The notes beneath the pieces are model-generated. The model was not told the origin of the DNA. It did not search any database and worked only from the letters and a program-made list of their open reading frames with translations. A stretch of DNA of 64,000 bases from Leishmania martiniquensis (taxonomy: Eukaryota; Euglenozoa; Kinetoplastea; Trypanosomatida; Trypanosomatidae), in contig NC_090160.1 in NCBI RefSeq assembly GCF_017916325.1, positions 303,501 to 367,500 of the forward strand. Reading direction: 5' to 3'. Shown here piece after piece: positions 12,312 to 22,992 of this stretch; position 1 is the first letter of the stretch, and each line of letters begins with the position of its first letter. The translations under genes and the position numbers were made by a program.

Positions 12312-13586
12312 ATGCGCTACCCTACCAACGCCACCAAACCTCCAGCGGCAACGCAGGCACTGCCAGCGCCGAAGCCCCCACTGTGTGAGGGCTGGCTGGA
12401 GAAGTTCGCTCTGTGCCGCGGCATGTTCTCCAGGAAGGGGTGGCACCAGCGCTACGCATTCGTAACTCATGAAGGTCTGGGCCTGAGTCATGCAAATCCG
12501 CGCGACAAGGGCAATTGCCTTCCTGGACAGCCGCTGAGGATGACGCATGCGAGGACGTTTATTCCATTTGCGAAGAGGCGGAATGGGGAGGTCGAATTGC
12601 AGCCGGTGTACGTGGTCGATGACGTCAGCGCCGCGCGTCACCCGGAGGTGCCGAAAAAGAGCTACAACGGCATCTGTAGCGAGTCCATGTCCTTGACAGA
12701 GGGGGGCAGCAATGGCGCCTCCACGCGCGACCTGGCGAAGACAGCCTCGATAAACAGCGGCAACAGCTGCACGTACTACTACTTTGGGCTGACCTTCGAG
12801 GAGCACCGCAAGAGGTACTTACTTTTGCTGCGCACCTCCTCACCGCAGGAGTACATCAAATGGACGACGTTTTTGCCCCTCTACGTGCATGAGGGCAGTG
12901 CATCGAGGATTGTGCCGCTGGCCCACCCGCTTGAGGTAGGCCGCCCGCAGCCGATCGACCTCAACCATAGGCGCCTGACGGAGAAGCGCGAATCGACGCT
13001 GCCGAGTGCGGTGACATTTTACCTCGACCCCGACCCATGCGCTTTCAGCGAGTATGTAAGGGTACGCCGCGCGTGCCTCGATTGGGATGAAGGTGAGCGC
13101 CAACGGCTTTTCACCACCGCCGTGGAGCGTGTGCGCTCCCTTTGCGGCAAGTCAGAGACTGCCGCGTCAGAGAGCATCGCTGGGTTGCAAGACCAGAGTG
13201 AAGAGGAGTACCGAAACGCTGTCTCCTCTCTGTTTGAGGAGCTTTCCCCGGCAGTACCCGAGCGCGAGAGCCGTTTCACGCGGAGCAGCAGAAACGATGG
13301 CCCCGAGAGTTGCTCGACCGCTATCAGTAGCCTTGAGAGGACGACGTGCAGCTCCTGCGCGGCGAAGCGGACCTCGACGCACCTTGACCCGAACGACGTC
13401 ACAACCAGTGACCCAAAGACGGTGAAGAGCTCGAAGCCACCGATTTCTCGGCGCCTGCTCCCCAATGTGATCCGCAAAGGCAGCAACCCTGCAGGAGTGC
13501 GAAAAATCCAAAAGCAGCCGAGGCTGGAGAAGGGCGCCGCCACCGGCTTAGCGGGTCCACTGCGCAGAAGGCGCACAGCAGTGTAG
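12312..13586 (+). CDS. PH-domain protein (PH domain with insertion)
   Basis: A 424-residue protein. The reading frame continues upstream to a GTG, but the first ATG is at 12312 and lies about 95 nt after a splice-acceptor candidate. Residues about 22-60 read as the first strands of a pleckstrin-homology domain (CEGWLEKFALCRGMFSRKGWHQRYAFVT). After a long variable insert, residues about 157-195 supply the last strands and C-terminal helix (YYYFGLTFEEHRKRYLLLLR, then SPQEYIKWTTFLP with the usual Trp). PH domains bind phosphoinositides or proteins at membranes. The rest (200-424) is charged, Ser- and Arg-rich and probably disordered, with a very basic C-terminus (LRRRRTAV). No second domain is visible, so the specific role is unknown. 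Confidence 0.85.
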   Translation: MRYPTNATKPPAATQALPAPKPPLCEGWLEKFALCRGMFSRKGWHQRYAFVTHEGLGLSHANPRDKGNCLPGQPLRMTHARTFIPFAKRRNGEVELQPVYVVDDVSAARHPEVPKKSYNGICSESMSLTEGGSNGASTRDLAKTASINSGNSCTYYYFGLTFEEHRKRYLLLLRTSSPQEYIKWTTFLPLYVHEGSASRIVPLAHPLEVGRPQPIDLNHRRLTEKRESTLPSAVTFYLDPDPCAFSEYVRVRRACLDWDEGERQRLFTTAVERVRSLCGKSETAASESIAGLQDQSEEEYRNAVSSLFEELSPAVPERESRFTRSSRNDGPESCSTAISSLERTTCSSCAAKRTSTHLDPNDVTTSDPKTVKSSKPPISRRLLPNVIRKGSNPAGVRKIQKQPRLEKGAATGLAGPLRRRRTAV

Positions 13587-14560
13587 CGGCTGCTTGTACC
13601 GTTTCTTCTCTGTGGCCGATCAGCCACGAGCAAGCGAGGTAAGGCATGCACGCGCAGCCGCAGTGCACGCCCTGCCTCTGTCGCGCCTCGGCCGCATCCT
13701 CGTCGTCAGGGACGAAACGTCGACCGCCGAGTCGGACCATGCGTGTAACGGGCGCTTCTCCTTCCTCCTCGCCCCCCCTTCCCTGCGAAGATGTGCTGCG
13801 CGATCGGCGCCTGCCGGGCGAGCCCAGGGTGGCAGTTGGCCGGCAGCCGATCAGGGCCCTCTCAGGCTCTGCACCCTGCCGGCATCCCGCGTTTCTGCCA
13901 CCCCAACCGTCACCTCAAGCAGCGGTATCCCATAATACGGTGTGAAGACTCTCCCCGTTGGAGCCTGGAGGACGGGGATGGCGCGATTCGCCGCGCCATG
14001 CCGCTGGCGCCCGCATGCCCTCTTTGGATGGGAGACGCCCCCACCCCCACCCCCACCACTGTGGCTGGCCGCGCGTGGGCGCAGTGCTTGCGACCTCAGC
14101 TCTTGCGCCCTACTATAGGGCAGCGCTGTTGCCGGTGAGGAGAGGCTCGCTCTCTGCAACTTTTTCCACCGATGCCGCGGGGTGGGAGCGGGGGCCTCTG
14201 GATGGCTTGACCGCATGTGCTGCGGCACGTGGGATGCTGCTGAGTCTGTGGCAGCAGCGCCATCCTCCGTCTCTTCCCGAGCGTGCACGCGCTTCACGGG
14301 AGCGGGCGTGCCGATGCTGATCGGCTTGTCGGCAGGCTCCGCAGTGATGCCGTACAGGCGCCATGACGGCGAGCCTTGCCGGCTCAGCGCTAGCCCAGAC
14401 GTGCCCGCCGACGCCAAGGACCCGCAGCCGCACCCGAGGCCCAGCCTCGCGGGCCCTTGGCTCCGCAACCCTCCACACAGAGTGGGTGCAGGAACCCAAC
14501 GTGACGCAGGGAGGCGCCTGACATCGTCAGCGTGCTTTTGTTGTTAGGAAGCGATAGAGC
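13587..14560. repeat. GC-rich block, possible degenerate retroposon (SIDER-like)
   Basis: This 1-kb block directly downstream of the PH-domain gene differs from ordinary intergenic DNA here. It is GC-rich, nearly free of microsatellites and looks coding in composition in several frames on both strands, but every frame is interrupted or lacks similarity. Short degenerate retroposons (SIDERs) typically sit in the 3' UTRs of Leishmania genes, and the texture of the part after 14000 resembles what I remember of SIDER2. I could not verify this by alignment. A decayed 3' extension of the PH-domain gene is the main alternative. Confidence 0.3.
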
Positions 14561-17500
14561 ATGAAAGCAGCGTTGGTATTAGGTGGAGGGATCAGCTCTC
14601 TCTCTCGTCAGTTTTCTCTTCTCGTTGACCCCTTTCTCTGCGGCGTTCGGCGTAGGTGGATCGCTTCGAGGAAGCAAACGGACCGCACTTCACCGACAGC
14701 GCTCCTCGGCCATCAAGAGCTTTTTTTTGTGACCCTTGCTTCTCTCTCGCCGACGACGGAGGGACATTGAAACGCCTCCCTCCCTCTGCCCCCCTCTCCG
14801 ATACGGATGCACACACACCACACACACACACGCTCCCGCCTCCTACAGGCGCCACCGTCAACTTGACTGCTTCTTCCCCCCTCCCTCTCTCTCTCGTACG
14901 GTGTGGTGTTGCCGCTGCTGTTTTTTTTTTCGTTCGCCTTGGCACGTGCCACTCTGAGCCGACATTTGTTGCTGCTGTCTGTTCGTGTCTGTCTCCTCAA
15001 ATGTTTTTTGTCTCTTTTCTTATTTGCGTCGACTTCGTCTATCGCAGACTCTTTCACTTCAGGACGACATCGAATGCGCCTCTCTTCTTTCTCTCTTGGG
15101 AACATGTGTGCCTTGTGATGGGGAAGCGGTGGGGTGGGGGAGCATCCCTCGCTGGACAGCATCTGAGGGATGCATCACTCGAATCTGCGCCGGGAGGACG
15201 CCAAGCAGTCCTCCCTCCCCCTCCTTATTCCTACTACGGCGAGAAATCTTCTTACTGATAGCCGGGTGAAGCACCTGCATTGCAGGGAGGTGGCAGTGAT
15301 GTGTCGCTGCTGACCACCGTCATCCGGTTCTGAATGGTGTGGCAGCGGTTACAGCTGTGACAGAACACGTGTACGTCACTCACATGATAGGCAAAGTGTC
15401 CGAGCGGCTCGAACGCATCTCGTCGGCCATCACTGCTCGCTGGGTAGCGAGAGTCTCAGCCACTGTGATGGACGCGCCATGTGAGGACTGACATAATGGG
15501 AGGGGGCGGCTGCGCGGCGACTTGTAAAGCGGCGTGTGGGTAGAGAGTGTAAGTTGAGGGGCTGTTCTCGAATGGCCGAGTCGGCGCATAGCCGCAACGT
15601 GTATCTCTGCGACTGCTTCGTACCCACGCGAGATAAGGCGTGTGTGGCAGCGACAGAGGGGCATCGTAGAGGTTTACGGCCACGAATACGTCAGAGGAGA
15701 AGCGGGGAGGGGGTGGACAAACAAGCAAGCACGTTCTTGTAGTGATGAGGCAGCGGAGGTGAACCTCTCGCCGTCCTGTCTTGACTTTTTTCTGCGTCCC
15801 CCCCTCTTCCCTCCTCTCCCCACACACGCACACTTTTTGTCTGTTCCCCCCCTCTTAACCTTTTTTCGTTCGATGAACGGCAAACGAAAGGGGGCGGAGC
15901 GGAAACCAAAGCTTTTCGATGGAATGTGCTCGCTCATCAACCGCCATAAGGCTCAATCTGTTCTGAGGTGGGCCGTGAGAATGCTGAAGCGTGCGCGCAG
16001 CTGTAGTGCTGTGCGCATTTGTGTGTGTAGTGTGTGTGTAGTGTGTTTGTTCTCTCGGCAGCACCGCCCACGAACTGCTTAACTGCAAACGTTTCTCTTC
16101 TCTTTGCCATCTTCATCCCCTCCGCCGCCGTCCGCTGCTGCCCCCGCTCACGCGAGCACTGATGCAGTTGTGTTTCAACTCGTCTCAGCGCGTGTAGGCG
16201 TAGAGAGGCGCTTGTGGCATTGACTTTATGATTTGGAGCCTTCTATTTGGAGGCGGGCCGCGCCTGAGTAACCAAGGACAGTGGAAGGAGAGGGGGAGCG
16301 CTTGTGTGTCTACACGGTGGAGGAGGGAGGCGAGAGGCGCAGGGCATTGCTTATCTACAATGGCTAACGAACGGCGAATCGAGCAGGTGATTGAAAGTGG
16401 AGGAGTTGAGAAAGGGAGCTGCGGCCATACGACCCGATACAACCGTTAAGAGCTTCGCGCCTTTTCCCTTTTGTTAGGTTTCATCACGGAGTTATTTCGT
16501 TGCTGGTGGAATCGCATTTAAGCGCTGGGATTGGGGGGAGCTTCGAGGGGAGAGCGAGACAATGTCTCCGCGTCGCAGTGACACAGAGCGGCACACACAC
16601 ACACACATACTGACTAAGGTCACACTGGACCACATACGGGCGCTCACAAGCATGCCTTCACGACACTTTCGCATCAATACATCTCTCTCTCTGTGTATGT
16701 GGTTGCCTCTGTCAAGCGAACGCAAAGGTACACCCTCGCCCTCTTGCTCGTCCTCCCCCCTCCCCACTTCCACTCACTCCTCGGCCAGTTTCCTTGCAGA
16801 GGGGCTCCTATCCACTGACTTGAGCGCTGGGCGTCTTTTTTTCCATCTCGCGCTGCTATCGCTTATTCGGTTCACTTCAGTATGTGTGCGCTGTGCAAGC
16901 GCCGTTCCGTTCCATGCGAGGCTAGGCGCGCGCTCTTCGCCAATCTGCACCACCACCTCCCCATCCCGTTTCTCCACCGCTCCCTCCTCCCACCCCTCCA
17001 TCGCAACCGTCCCCTTGTGGGCCCTTTTCTTTGTTCACTGCCTCTCTGAAGGATGTTCACTGAGCAGGGCTGTGTGCTTCATTTTTTCTTTTCTTCATCA
17101 GCTCGTTACTTTTCTCGATCTTCCAGGGATACATTTATATATATATATATGCATAACGGTGTCGAACGAGGTGTTCATCGTCATCGCCCTTATCGTGTCC
17201 CCCCCTCCCCTTCACCACCGCCGCCCCAACAATCTCCCTCTCTTTTATGCACGGTCAGCATATTCGGGTGGTTATCCCGACCTTAGGGGCGGAGTCATGC
17301 CCTTGCCGCTTCTGCTCTCATAATTATTTTTTTTCCCGTTCTGCTTTGCTTGTCTGCCTGTCTGTGTGAGTGTGTGGGTGTGTGTGTGGTTCTCCGCTCC
17401 CCTTTTCCTCGGGTCCCTACGGTGTTCTGTGTCCGACCCCTCTGCTCTTTCTCTTCCTGAATCGTTGTCTGTCGACAACTCCCTTTATACACAGTCACGC

Positions 17501-19404
17501 TCGCACGCAGGAGGAAAGCAACGCGCAGCACCGGCACACACACACACACAAATAAAAGAGGAAGAATCTTTAGCAGTGAGGAAAGGCGGGGAAGCAGCAC
17601 TGAGCATCTAGGTTAACGTGCTCCACACACACACGACGATGTATCTGCTCTTTCTCCCCTTTCCCTCTCTGTGAAGGCGTGCACCCGCAGAGACACACGG
17701 ATACACACACACATATATATATGTATATGCACTCGAGCGCCATTCTACTCTCCTTTTTTTTTGCTCCGCCCGTCCCCGTGTGTGCTTCGAGTTGTGCTGA
17801 ATGAGCGTCTTGATATGTGCCTGTGTGCGTTTCGTATTTCTCTGCCTCCTCCGCTCCTCTCTCCCGATCGCAGGCCTCTTTTTCTTTAGTTTTCGAATGT
17901 GTTTGCTTCCGCCTCTCTGGCTGTGTGTGTGCGCTGCGTCCTGATCGCTCCATTCAGCCGCGCATGTCTCCATGGGCCACTTCCCTGTCTCTGCGTACGA
18001 GGGGGTTGGGGGTTAGGGCGGGTGTCTCTGGCCCCCTCACTTACCCCTCCCCTCACTGCCTTTTCTTCTTTTCTCTCTCTCCACTGCCTGCGTCTTTTCC
18101 ATGCCATTATCGATACACACACGCACGCACGCTTCTCTGGCTGAATGTGCTTCTGTTCTCTACGCACCAACTCGTCGCGTTTTTTTCTTCATGCCCTTCT
18201 TTCGTCGCCTCTTCTTCGTGCGAGGAGCCTTTCCTTTGGCCGCCCTCGTGTGCCTCCTGCCAATCTACGCGCTGCGGCCCCCGAAACGGGCATGCGCGTG
18301 TGTGTATGTATGTATGTATGTGTGTGGGGGGGGCTGCTTGACCCAGCTTTTAGCATCCCGCACACATGTGTACGTGCTGGAAGGAGGTGGAATCTGCATG
18401 TGCGCGCACCCAAGCCCCACCTAGGATTTCCTGCAGCCTTTCCCTCCCCCCTATCTCTCTGGCTATCTTCATCGTGGTTGGTATAAACGTGAGGCTGAGG
18501 ACGCCAAAGGCGCAGGGCACACACGCACACATCTCAGCAGCGACGAAACGAAAACTGCGGTCCCCACCAAGAGGAAAGGTCGGAGGCAACGATAAGTGCT
18601 GTGAGGTGAGTGGGTCCGCAAAAAAAGAAAGCGCTGTGGAGGGGAGCCGGGGTGAGGCCACGCATGCTGAATGGGGCCGGTCTGTGCGTAGGCATGCATA
18701 CCTGTAGGTGTTGAACGCCACGCCCCCTTCCTGACCTCCACTCGTACGTGGCGCGTCGCTTGTCGCCCATGAGCGTTCGTAAGCTCGTCGAAATGGCGCA
18801 TTGGCCTCTCGACTGGAGGCGTCGGTTCTCGCCCAGAAAGCTCCGGGGTGGGAGACGGGCTGCGTTGATGTGAAGCCTCATGCATGCGCCCGTTACCATA
18901 CTTCAGCCTCACTCTCTCCTTTAGCACAGGCCAATCGCCCTTCTTGTCCCGTTGGCGTTTTCCTACACACGTTCTCGGCGCTCACACACACTCTCTCTCG
19001 CCTATGCGCGTGAGCGTGCGCACTTACCCAGCTGCATATACGGGACGCACGTCTGAGGGACTCCCGTCCGCGTTCATACATACATATACAGATATATACA
19101 CACGCATAGAGAGGGGGAGGCGCTGACGACTGTCATCGTGGTCGCCTTCGCGTCACCTGGCGAAGAGGCCACTGGTCGTAAAAGAAAGCCACGCCTCAAG
19201 GGCGCTCTTCTGTCATACACACGCATACTCATCGACTCAGACAGGGACGCCCAGGCAGGGCACCTCACACCCCACACGCATAGACGCTTGTAGACAAGCA
19301 AAGAAAAGGGCAAAGTAAAGTAGAGCGAGAAGGAGAGACAAACACACACACACACATATATACTTGTGCCAGTGGGGGGACTGCTCGACTGCCAGTTTGT
19401 GTGC
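14561..19404. other. 4.8-kb gene-free stretch
   Basis: No supported gene. The stretch holds pyrimidine tracts (14780-15060, 16690-17110), TA repeats (17135-17151, 17711-17729, 19071-19101), TG/CA runs and some less repetitive patches (about 15250-15700 and 18640-18880) that may be further decayed repeats. Frames of up to 253 codons (16562-17323) are low-complexity Ser/Pro/His-rich translations. The final 100 bases before the next ATG are unusually A- and G-rich rather than pyrimidine-rich. Confidence 0.55.
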
Positions 19405-22400
19405 ATGGGTAATCACGCGACGCGTTCCGTGTGTGCGAGTGCCCACGATGCCGCGGCTGCGAAGGGCACCGCCGCGCGCCTGTCCACGTATGCTGGGGTG
19501 CCACTGGATGCGCTGGTCGCCTACGAGCGTGCGGCGCTGCGCCTGTCGCACAACCTCGACTCTCTTAGACGCAGCGCGGCAACCGCCACAAAGTCAGCGG
19601 CCGAACGCTTGGCTGCTTCCACGTCGGCGGGCGGGGGCGGCCCCGCAACGGCCTCAAAGCTGCCACGGCGGCCTCTGCTTCAGGTTTGCGCAGAGGTGCA
19701 AAAAAAATTGCGCCAGGATTGGGACCAAAAGAAAACCCGCTCCAACACCGCTAAGGACAAGGCGGCAGTGGCGGAGGGGTCCGCTTACCAGGACGGTGTG
19801 CCACTGCTGCTGCAAGAGCTTGCCTGGGAGTGGCGCAGGAGCGCCTCGCGAGAGCGTGGGGGTAGAGCCAGTCGCGCTGGCAGGCCGACGCCTCTAAGAG
19901 CAGAGGAGATGACAACGTGGAACACACGGACGGCCCAACTTCTGCGAGACTATGTGCGGTCATGGCGGTACGAGAAGGCGCTGCGACAAGCGCGAAAGGC
20001 AGCAGCAGCGGGCGCGGAGGGCTGCACTTCAGCCACAGCAGTGTCGCGAAAAGATGGGGCGAGCAGTGGCGGTGCGCCTCGGCCGCGGGTGTTTCGCGAA
20101 CTGTTCAAGTCTTACGAGGCGCTGGGCCGCTTGCTGACTCGATCTCGCAGCGGCGGCGGCGGGGGCACGGCGCGTTCTTCTTTCGATCGCTCCACAAGTC
20201 ACGTGACGTCATCGATGTGGTGCGCGGTGCTGTGTCAGTTTGTGCGTGCACTCCCCGAGCCGCTGATACCGTCCTTGTGCAGCCGCCGTCTCGAACCCCT
20301 CGCTGGGGCGCCCTCAAGAAGGCCCTCTGCCGCCGTGGCTCCTGTACCAGCCGCACGCGCGGCATACGCAGCGATGTGCCGGTTGATTGAGGAGTCATTC
20401 ATCCCCGCCAACGTGGTCGCATACACGACGTTTTGCTATGTCCTCGATCTCGTTCAGAAGCACCGCGCCGAGTTAACCGGGGACGAGGTGGAGACCGTTG
20501 CGCAGGCGGTCGTACGGGAGTCGAGTCTCTATCAGGTGAAGCGTGAAGTTGCCCACGCGTGCAAGCCTGAGATACACATGTTTTGGCCTCCGCGTCGGTC
20601 AGCGGGTGCGTCGCCAACGGCTGCCTCTGCTGCTGCGTCGGCGCCTGCAGGAAAGCTTAGAAGGGATGGTAGAGGCAGGAGCAGCAGCAGCAGCGGCACC
20701 CTCACCGCCAACGGCTCAGCCAGTGCAGCAGTGGCGGTAAAGTCAAGGGCGGCAGTGAAGGCGACTGCACAGGGGAGCATGACCGCTGTGCAACGAGGGG
20801 GCGGCATGACCCCCTCCAGCGACGGCGACACCTCTAGCTATCTCAGCAGCGACGCCAGCTCCGCTGAAAGGGGCGAGGCTGGCGGCCGTGCCATCGGTGA
20901 GGAGAGCGACTCAGAGGAAATCGTCGTTGGTGGTGGTGCCGCCGATGCGCAAGGTCGACTCGCGGGCGCCATGGCGGCTGCACACACCTCCGTGGCAGTA
21001 CCTATCAAGACCCTACCTGGTTCGACGGCCCATGCCGCTGCGGGGGGTGGAATGTGGCAACCGGCCACATCGTCCTCAAGTGTCACTACCAGCGAGGAGG
21101 GCACCAGCGAAAGTGGGCGCTACCCTCCCGCCGTGGCGGCTCGCGCCATCTCGGCTGCTGCCCGACCGGCGGAGGATGTGCCCGATGCTCCAAGTGCCTT
21201 ACAGAAAGACTCTTGGAGGACGTCAGCCGCGGCCGAGTCTCGTCCGCAGGTAGAGCGAAAGCAGCGCTGCGTGACCTCCAACGCGGCGCATTTCTCGATG
21301 AACGTCCCTCCCGTCCGCGAGAGCAGCAACTCCTTGGCCTCCGAGCACCGCCGCGGCATCGGTCACCATAGCGTTCAGCGAATAGTGCCCCTTACCGAGG
21401 ATGATGACATGCGGCTCCTCAGCATGCCTGCATGTCGCCAAGAACTGACTGCTCTCGACGTGAGCAAGCTCAACTCCGCTCTGTACCCTTCCGAGCTCGA
21501 AGACCCAGCAGCGGTGGAGGCGGAAGCGGAAGCTCTGCGATATGCCCTGCAGCGAGTTCGCGAGCCCTCGCCGGCCGCGACAACCAGCAGCCAAAGACAT
21601 GACGGCAACGACGACAGCCCCCATCCACGCTCCCCAGAAGGTAAGAGCGGCTCTCCACAAGGGGCTGTCGTTGGCAGTAGCAGTGCTTCCGCGGCGCCGG
21701 TGCCGCCACAGTTGTCATCCTCACATCGCATCACGCCAACCTCCACCCCCCTCCCTCGAGATGAATGCCACCCGATGCCCAGATGCAGCCGCACTGCAAC
21801 AGCCACACCTGCGCTGGCCCGGCCACCCACTTCGCCGTCGTCGTACCTCAAGCCTTCTCCCTCGGTACAGGGGTCAGCTGCGGGACTGCCAGTGGCAGCT
21901 TACCGTGCGCAAGCGGAGCAGCCGCTTCTTACGGCGCTTATGGTCGCCAAGCAGCGCTTTCTTGCGGCGCTGACGACGGTTCCCAAGGGAGAGAACCCAG
22001 TCGCTCTTTCGCCGCCCCGTGGTGGTGAGTGCGCTGGCTGGTTCGCTGCCAGCAGCGTCGGCCGATCAGGCGGCGTCGCCGATCATCGACTTGAACGCGT
22101 GGTGGCTTGTGCGCGTGAGATGGGCTGGACGTCGGTCGAGAGCCTCATCGAGTCTCTCACGGCGGCTGCTGCTTCCATAACGGAGACGGGGTCACCATCG
22201 ACGCCACGCGCACCTGAGTTGAAGCCGGAGGCACCGCATCATGCGCGAAGGCGCGCAGCCGCCTACGCCTCCGTTTCTGGACTCACCACGCCTTTCGACA
22301 CTGTCCTCGGTCTCGACTGTTCTGTCACCGAAGATCGCTCTCGGTGCGGCCGAGAGTGCCAGCAACCCCACGCGCCCCGCCAGGGGGCCGACTCACACCT

Positions 22401-22992
22401 TTCGGTGCCCTCTCCACGAACAGAGGCAGCCGATTCAGCACTGCCTATCGGGCGGATGCACGCATTCTGCGGCAGTGGAGTTGCGCGCACACATCCCCAA
22501 GGAGTCGCACTAGCCTCATCGCCAAAGGCTGGCAACGGCCCTGTGGCTGGCACCGGGCATGCGCAACTTGGCGCCCGTCTGCAACACCACAAAGGCCACA
22601 TGAGCCCCAGCCTCACTACCCCCTTGGAGAAGACAACTTCGCTCACTATCCCCACCACCGGCGCGGCAGTTGCCGAGCCCTTCAGCGGACTGGATGGAGA
22701 GCTGAAAAAGCTGCGCAGTCTGGTGTGCACGCTGGAGACTCGGCAGTCTGCACAAGCCTGCCAGTCATCCGCACAGATGTCCGAGTTGTCGGCGCGGTGT
22801 GCGGAACTGCAGCATCAGCAGCTCGAGCAGGGGAAGCAGCTGCGCCTTGCTTGTGCACGATTGCTAGATGTTCGTGATATGCTGGAGGAGTTGCGCAGTG
22901 TAAAGACGCACCTGCAAGGGCAGTTGATGGCAGCCCAGCAGGGGGGTGCGCGACTGCGCGACGCGCTGCTGCTCGGCGAAAGAAGCAGGTGA
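19405..22992 (+). CDS. RhoGAP-like protein with probable N-myristoylation signal and C-terminal coiled coil
   Basis: A 1195-residue protein. The frame extends 13 codons upstream to a GTG, but the first ATG is 19405 and gives the N-terminus MGNHATRSVC. This fits the N-myristoylation rule (Gly2, Thr6), with a nearby Cys that could be palmitoylated. Residues about 225-375 resemble a RhoGAP domain: VFR around Arg231 could be the arginine-finger segment, FVRALPEPLIP at 279-289 matches the family hallmark LPEPLIP, and helices follow with NVVAYTTFCYVLDLVQKHR. RhoGAPs speed GTP hydrolysis by Rho-type GTPases, usually at membranes. Residues 390-1090 are Ser/Ala/Pro-rich and disordered, and the last 100 residues form a coiled coil (SELSARCAELQHQQLEQGKQ). 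The hallmark motif is clear, but the finger context GxFRxxG is not canonical, so activity is unproven. Confidence 0.82.
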   Translation: MGNHATRSVCASAHDAAAAKGTAARLSTYAGVPLDALVAYERAALRLSHNLDSLRRSAATATKSAAERLAASTSAGGGGPATASKLPRRPLLQVCAEVQKKLRQDWDQKKTRSNTAKDKAAVAEGSAYQDGVPLLLQELAWEWRRSASRERGGRASRAGRPTPLRAEEMTTWNTRTAQLLRDYVRSWRYEKALRQARKAAAAGAEGCTSATAVSRKDGASSGGAPRPRVFRELFKSYEALGRLLTRSRSGGGGGTARSSFDRSTSHVTSSMWCAVLCQFVRALPEPLIPSLCSRRLEPLAGAPSRRPSAAVAPVPAARAAYAAMCRLIEESFIPANVVAYTTFCYVLDLVQKHRAELTGDEVETVAQAVVRESSLYQVKREVAHACKPEIHMFWPPRRSAGASPTAASAAASAPAGKLRRDGRGRSSSSSGTLTANGSASAAVAVKSRAAVKATAQGSMTAVQRGGGMTPSSDGDTSSYLSSDASSAERGEAGGRAIGEESDSEEIVVGGGAADAQGRLAGAMAAAHTSVAVPIKTLPGSTAHAAAGGGMWQPATSSSSVTTSEEGTSESGRYPPAVAARAISAAARPAEDVPDAPSALQKDSWRTSAAAESRPQVERKQRCVTSNAAHFSMNVPPVRESSNSLASEHRRGIGHHSVQRIVPLTEDDDMRLLSMPACRQELTALDVSKLNSALYPSELEDPAAVEAEAEALRYALQRVREPSPAATTSSQRHDGNDDSPHPRSPEGKSGSPQGAVVGSSSASAAPVPPQLSSSHRITPTSTPLPRDECHPMPRCSRTATATPALARPPTSPSSYLKPSPSVQGSAAGLPVAAYRAQAEQPLLTALMVAKQRFLAALTTVPKGENPVALSPPRGGECAGWFAASSVGRSGGVADHRLERVVACAREMGWTSVESLIESLTAAAASITETGSPSTPRAPELKPEAPHHARRRAAAYASVSGLTTPFDTVLGLDCSVTEDRSRCGRECQQPHAPRQGADSHLSVPSPRTEAADSALPIGRMHAFCGSGVARTHPQGVALASSPKAGNGPVAGTGHAQLGARLQHHKGHMSPSLTTPLEKTTSLTIPTTGAAVAEPFSGLDGELKKLRSLVCTLETRQSAQACQSSAQMSELSARCAELQHQQLEQGKQLRLACARLLDVRDMLEELRSVKTHLQGQLMAAQQGGARLRDALLLGERSR

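Noticed and set aside
13851..14468. 205-codon minus-strand ORF
   Set aside because: It lies in a GC-rich block where several frames on both strands stay open; no domain, and all supported genes are on the + strand.
16562..17323. 253-codon + strand ORF in the 5.8-kb gap
   Set aside because: Ser/Pro/His/Leu-rich translation of CA and CT repeats, with no domain or conserved-looking block.
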